The translations under genes were made by a program, and so were the position numbers. Shown in pieces: positions 34,075 to 37,199 of a DNA stretch of 37,199 nucleotides (its first letter is position 1; each line of letters starts with the position of its first letter). The stretch lies in assembly GCF_023227765.1 (NCBI RefSeq), contig NZ_JALKBZ010000024.1, positions 1 through 37,199 on the forward strand, read 5' to 3'. The notes below the pieces were generated by a model. That model was not told the origin of the DNA, made no database searches, and worked only from the letters and a program-made list of their open reading frames with translations. The stretch comes from Fuchsiella alkaliacetigena (lineage in GTDB: Bacteria > Bacillota > Halanaerobiia > Halobacteroidales > Acetohalobiaceae).

Positions 34075-34110
34075 ATTGATGATGGTTTTAATTAAAGCGA
34101 TAATAAGGGG

Positions 34111-34635
34111 CTATACTTTGCTGAAGAAACCTTTAAATTTATCTATTAAAGAGCTCTTTTCTTTGCTCTTTTTAAGCTTATTTTTTTCTTGAATTTTTCT
34201 GATCTGCTGAATAACTTCTTGATCGCGCTGTTCCAAGGATTGATTTAGTGTTTGCGCATTTTCTTTGATCATTCTTTGAGTTGTTTTTTGTTGATTACTT
34301 AATTGGTCATAGAGGGCCATTACGGCTTGATTAACCTTTTTATCCAGTAAGTCTGCTAAATCTTTTTTGATCTGCTCTCTATTAGTGGCTAGATTTTTTT
34401 CAACTAGCTTTGCTAATTCTTCCTTAATAACTGCTTTCTCTAGTTCAGTTGTGCTGTCTTCTCTTAATATAAACTGTTCTTGATTTAAAAACCAGCGCGG
34501 GCCTTGTTTAGTCTGTAACTTCTTTCCATCTAACTTGCCAGAACGTAGCCAGCTATAGATTGTAGATTTGCTAACTTCTAAACTTTTAACAGCCTCTTCT
34601 ACAGTCAGACAGTATTTTTGGTGGTCGGTATTCAT
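34111..34635 (-). CDS. helix-turn-helix protein with coiled coil and amphipathic tail (RacA-like layout)
   Basis: 174 residues. An N-terminal MerR/excisionase-type helix-turn-helix (about 8-55: CLTVEEAVKSLEVSKSTIYSWLRSGKL) is followed by a long charged coiled coil (about 60-155) and a Lys-rich C-terminal helix SSLIDKFKGFFSKV, which looks amphipathic. This order resembles RacA of Bacillus, which anchors the chromosome to the cell pole, and DUF3967-type proteins. It is not part of a phage or plasmid cluster here. AAAAGGAGC precedes the ATG. Alternative: an excisionase-like regulator. Confidence 0.7.
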   Translation of the reverse strand: MNTDHQKYCLTVEEAVKSLEVSKSTIYSWLRSGKLDGKKLQTKQGPRWFLNQEQFILREDSTTELEKAVIKEELAKLVEKNLATNREQIKKDLADLLDKKVNQAVMALYDQLSNQQKTTQRMIKENAQTLNQSLEQRDQEVIQQIRKIQEKNKLKKSKEKSSLIDKFKGFFSKV

Positions 34636-34751
34636 TTCGGATGCTCCTTTTCTAGTTATTTACAGTTATTACTATATATTATATTAGATATATTATTTTA
34701 AAAATCCTTTTTAATTAAGCAAAAAATAACTTTTTAATACAGATTATTTCC

Positions 34752-34780
34752 TTGAATAAGTATAAAATTTTTGGTATCAT
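34752..34780 (+). promoter_or_regulatory. promoter of the thi operon
   Basis: TTGAAT at 34752-34757 and TATCAT at 34775-34780 with a 17-bp spacer, just before the TPP riboswitch. Confidence 0.6.
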
Positions 34781-34800
34781 TAAATAAATTGGATATTTTC

Positions 34801-34890
34801 GTGACCAATAGGGGTGCCTGCGGGCTGAGAGAGCTTAATAGCTCAACTCTTGAACCTGATCTGGATTATACCAGCGGAGGGAATTGGCGT
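34801..34890 (+). ncRNA. TPP riboswitch (THI element)
   Basis: Conserved blocks in order: GGGGTGCC near 34811, GGGCTGAGA near 34822-34830, CTTGAACCTGATCTGGAT near 34849-34865, and CCAGCGGAGGGAA at 34871-34883. Arms CCAAT and ATTGG close P1. It binds thiamine pyrophosphate; a terminator follows, so high TPP shuts off thiSGH. Confidence 0.97.
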
Positions 34891-34904
34891 TTACTTATTA
34901 AGCG

Positions 34905-34929
34905 CACATCCTAGCTGGATGTGTTTTTT
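34905..34929 (+). terminator. terminator controlled by the TPP riboswitch
   Basis: CACATCC (34905-34911) and GGATGTG (34917-34923) form a perfect stem with a 5-nt loop, then six T. Confidence 0.94.
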
Positions 34930-34952
34930 ATGTTATTTAGTAATTTTTTGAG

Positions 34953-34980
34953 CTGACGACTGATAGCTGACTGCTGATAA
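34953..34980. repeat. four tandem 7-bp repeats CTGAyNN
   Basis: CTGACGA, CTGATAG, CTGACTG and CTGATAA follow each other without gaps between the riboswitch terminator and thiS. The remaining untranslated sequence shows nothing else. Confidence 0.6.
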
Positions 34981-35003
34981 GTTATATTGAGGGGGGTGAG
35001 CTG

Positions 35004-35204
35004 ATGGAGATAACGGTTAATGGTAAGCCGGAGTTACTTAATCGGGAAATTAATTTAGAGGAGTTTATTGATGATAAAGGACTTAGTGATAGCAAAGTAG
35101 CTATTGAATATAATGGAGAGATTCTACAGCCAGCAGAGTGGCAAGAAGTAGTTTTGACGGCGGGAGATGTACTGGAGATTATTAAGTTTGTAGGAGGAGG
35201 ATAA
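35004..35204 (+). CDS. thiS: sulfur carrier protein ThiS
   Basis: 66 residues with ubiquitin-like fold pattern: [12 protein letters not shown] at the N-terminus, [12 protein letters not shown], and C-terminal [13 protein letters not shown]. The terminal Gly-Gly is adenylated and converted to thiocarboxylate, giving sulfur to ThiG for thiazole synthesis. Here the end is GGG. GGGGGGTGAG precedes the ATG. The first gene of a thiS-thiG-thiH unit under the TPP riboswitch. Confidence 0.94.
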   Translation: MEITVNGKPELLNREINLEEFIDDKGLSDSKVAIEYNGEILQPAEWQEVVLTAGDVLEIIKFVGGG

Positions 35205-35209
35205 TAATT

Positions 35210-35983
35210 ATGACAGATAAACTGGAGTTAGGTGGAGAGAAATTGGCAAGTAGACTTTTGATGGGGACTGGTAAGTTTCCTAGTAAGGAAATTATTCCCC
35301 AAGCAATTAAGGCTGCCGATTCGCAAGTAGTGACTATGGCTTTAAGAAGGGTGGATTTTGATTCACCAGCGGAAAATGTGATTAACTATATTCCGGAGGA
35401 GGTAATACTTTTACCTAATACTTCTGGAGCTAGAACTGCTGAAGAAGCGGTGCGGATTGCTAAATTAGCTCGAGCTGCTGGCTGTGGAGACTGGGTCAAG
35501 ATAGAGGTGATCAGTGATCATAAGTATTTATTACCCGATAACCAGGAGACTATTAGAGCTACTGAGATTTTGGTTGAGGAGGGCTTTGTAGTTTTACCTT
35601 ATATGAGTCCGGATTTGATGGCTGCTAAGAAGATGGCAGCAGCCGGAGCAGCAGCGGTGATGCCTTTGGGAGCTCCGATTGGCACTAATAAGGGGTTAAG
35701 AACTCAGGATTTAGTTGAAATTTTAGTAGAAGAGATAGAGGTGCCGATTATTGTTGATGCCGGGATTGGTAAGCCTTCGCATGCAGCTCAGGCTATGGAG
35801 TTAGGAGTGGAGGCGGTGTTGGTGAATACGGCTATTGCTACGGCTGATGATCCAGTGAGAATGGCTAAAGCCTTTGCTCAGGCAGTTGAAGCTGGACGAG
35901 AGGCCTATTTAGCTGGAGCGGGCCCGGTTAGGGATTATGCTGAAGCTTCTTCGCCGTTGACAGGCTTTTTGGAGGAGGGATAA
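35210..35983 (+). CDS. thiG: thiazole synthase ThiG
   Basis: 257 residues, normal ThiG length, TIM-barrel. Start region [21 protein letters not shown] is typical; the Schiff-base Lys for deoxyxylulose phosphate lies in [10 protein letters not shown] near residue 96; phosphate loops include [10 protein letters not shown] and [19 protein letters not shown]. It builds the thiazole phosphate of thiamine with ThiS-thiocarboxylate and dehydroglycine from ThiH. Starts 5 bp after thiS; GGAGGAT within the end of thiS serves as ribosome site. Confidence 0.97.
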   Translation: MTDKLELGGEKLASRLLMGTGKFPSKEIIPQAIKAADSQVVTMALRRVDFDSPAENVINYIPEEVILLPNTSGARTAEEAVRIAKLARAAGCGDWVKIEVISDHKYLLPDNQETIRATEILVEEGFVVLPYMSPDLMAAKKMAAAGAAAVMPLGAPIGTNKGLRTQDLVEILVEEIEVPIIVDAGIGKPSHAAQAMELGVEAVLVNTAIATADDPVRMAKAFAQAVEAGREAYLAGAGPVRDYAEASSPLTGFLEEG

Positions 35984-35984
35984 G

Positions 35985-37088
35985 ATGAGTTTTTATGATC
36001 GCTATCAAGACTTTAAAGACTTGGATTTTAAGCAATTCATGGCTGGAGTAGGAGAGCAGCAGTTAGAGGAGATTTTATTTAAGCAGAGTTTGGACTGGCA
36101 GGATTTCTTAGCTTTATTATCCCCTCAAGCTGGGAGTTATCTGGAGCCTTTGGCGCAGCGGGCCCGCGAGGTGAGTATTCGTAACTTCGGACGGGTAATT
36201 CTACTTTACACTCCTCTTTATTTAGCTAATTACTGTGTTAATCAGTGTCTTTATTGTGGTTTTAAAGCCAGTAATGAGTTGCCGCGTCATAGGCTTTCTT
36301 TAGCCGAAGTAGAAACCGAGGCTCAAAAGATTGCCGAGATGGGAATTAAACATCTTTTAATTTTAACTGGGGAGTCGCGGCAGGACTCTTCTTTAGAGTA
36401 TATTTCTAGCTGTGTGGAGATTTTGAAAGAGTACTTTCCGGCTTTAGCAGTGGAAATCTATCCTAATAGTGTAAGCGAGTATCGATCTTTGATTGAAGCG
36501 GGGGTTGATGCTTTGACTATTTATCAAGAGGTCTATGATCGGCAGGTCTATGAGCAGGTTCACGTTCAGGGCCCTAAGCAGAACTATAGATATAGATTAG
36601 ATGCTCCAGAACGGGGCTGTCAAGCAGGAATGCGTAGTGTGAATATTGGCTCCCTATTAGGTTTAGCTGATTGGAGAAGCGAAGCTTTCTTTACTGGCCT
36701 GCATGCTCAGTATTTACAGAATAAATATCCTGAAACTGAGATCAGTGTTTCAGTGCCTCGTTTGCAGTCAGCTTTAGGTGGTTTTGCTCCTAATTCAGTA
36801 GTAGAGGATCGTCATTTAGTACAGATTATCTTAGCCTTGAGGCTCTTTTTACCGAGATTAGGAATTACTTTATCTACTAGAGAAGCACCCGAGTTAAGAG
36901 AAAACTTGATTTCTTTAGGAATTACTAAGATGTCAGCCGAATCTTCAACTGTGGTAGGTGGTTATGCTGTTAATCAGCAAGGAATAGGCCAGTTTGACAC
37001 TACTGATCAGCGTAGTGTAGAACAGATTAAGGAGTTAATTAGAGGTCAAGGCTATCAACCAATCTCTAAAAATTGGCAGCGGATTTGA
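35985..37088 (+). CDS. thiH: 2-iminoacetate synthase ThiH (radical SAM)
   Basis: 367 residues. The radical SAM motif NYCVNQCLYCGFK (CxxxCxxC) is at about residues 84-96, with the IMG/ThiH pattern LLILTGESRQ and YQEVYD. It splits tyrosine with S-adenosylmethionine to give dehydroglycine for ThiG, marking an anaerobic route instead of glycine oxidase ThiO. GGAGG sits in the end of thiG; the ATG lies 1 bp after the thiG stop. No other thi gene follows before the window ends. Confidence 0.96.
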   Translation: MSFYDRYQDFKDLDFKQFMAGVGEQQLEEILFKQSLDWQDFLALLSPQAGSYLEPLAQRAREVSIRNFGRVILLYTPLYLANYCVNQCLYCGFKASNELPRHRLSLAEVETEAQKIAEMGIKHLLILTGESRQDSSLEYISSCVEILKEYFPALAVEIYPNSVSEYRSLIEAGVDALTIYQEVYDRQVYEQVHVQGPKQNYRYRLDAPERGCQAGMRSVNIGSLLGLADWRSEAFFTGLHAQYLQNKYPETEISVSVPRLQSALGGFAPNSVVEDRHLVQIILALRLFLPRLGITLSTREAPELRENLISLGITKMSAESSTVVGGYAVNQQGIGQFDTTDQRSVEQIKELIRGQGYQPISKNWQRI

Positions 37089-37150
37089 TTAAGGAGGTTG
37101 TAACAGTTGTTAAAATACTAGTAAAAACTATATAAAAGTTATAAAAACGC

Positions 37151-37188
37151 TTGAAGATCTATCTATATTTTGATATACTATAGATAGA
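37151..37188 (+). promoter_or_regulatory. promoter with operator-like inverted repeat for a gene beyond the window
   Basis: TTGAAG at 37151-37156 and TATACT at 37174-37179 have a 17-bp spacer. TCTATCTATA (37158-37167) and TATAGATAGA (37179-37188) are perfect inverted arms covering the spacer and the bases after the -10 box. AGAGGTGAT at the window edge looks like a ribosome site. The layout suggests a self-repressed gene. Confidence 0.6.
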
Positions 37189-37199
37189 GGTGATAAAGA

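Noticed and set aside
1-37199. CRISPR arrays, tRNA or rRNA genes, complete insertion sequences, prophage
   Set aside because: None seen: no regularly spaced repeats, no tRNA-like cloverleaf, no transposase or phage genes.

Overview
The window reads as chromosomal DNA of an anaerobic, halophilic, low-GC diderm Firmicute, most likely order Halanaerobiales (Halobacteroidaceae-like). The grounds are AT-rich coding DNA with strong Shine-Dalgarno sites, Firmicute-type RNA leaders (L20 leader, c-di-AMP riboswitch, T-box, TPP riboswitch), an unusually large set of K+ transport genes, an outer-membrane beta-barrel-type protein, and genes for an archaeal-style compatible solute. This placement is inferred from gene content, since no database search was possible.

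Layout. (1) 95-1468: infC-rpmI-rplT behind a promoter and leader/attenuator; infC appears to start at an AUU codon. (2) 1471-14897: a K+ homeostasis island. A c-di-AMP (ydaO-type) riboswitch and terminator precede ktrB-ktrA, an amino-acid-permease/universal-stress-protein fusion, a membrane histidine kinase, two response regulators without any DNA-binding domain, a half-length RCK protein, a full TrkA, a TrkH, a second KtrB, and a KhtT/KhtU-like K+/H+ antiporter pair. (3) 14900-19666: an rRNA methyltransferase of the TrmH family, a structured small-RNA candidate with its own promoter and terminator, then a Phe (UUC) T-box leader and pheS-pheT. (4) 20061-27546: a near-perfect sigma-54 promoter with two matching upstream dyads drives a CoA-transferase pair and thiolase, followed by an AtoE short-chain fatty acid permease, an outer-membrane protein, and a CBS-PAS-PAS-AAA+-Fis activator that probably acts on that promoter. 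(5) 27651-29786: lysine 2,3-aminomutase and beta-lysine acetyltransferase (ablA-ablB), the N-epsilon-acetyl-beta-lysine osmolyte pathway. (6) 29833-34635: orphan ParA, an MFS transporter, a DUF1657 protein, an amidohydrolase, an unexplained 500-bp intergenic region and a RacA-like HTH/coiled-coil protein. (7) 34752-37088: TPP riboswitch-controlled thiS-thiG-thiH, then a promoter with an operator-like palindrome for a gene beyond the window.

How it fits together. The same locus carries importers (KtrAB, TrkAH) and an exporter (KhtTU) for K+, all with RCK-type regulatory subunits, under a second-messenger riboswitch that normally shuts off K+ uptake when c-di-AMP is high. A two-component pathway with no transcriptional output sits inside it, suggesting control at the protein level. 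The ablAB pair adds an organic-osmolyte route to what looks like a K+-based osmoadaptation.

The items most worth following are the output-less phosphorelay inside the K+ island, the APC-USP fusion, the structured RNA at 15790-15911, the sigma-54 regulon, and a strong excess of the hexamer GGGCCC (18 copies counted by eye, all in coding sequence, in several reading frames) in this AT-rich DNA.
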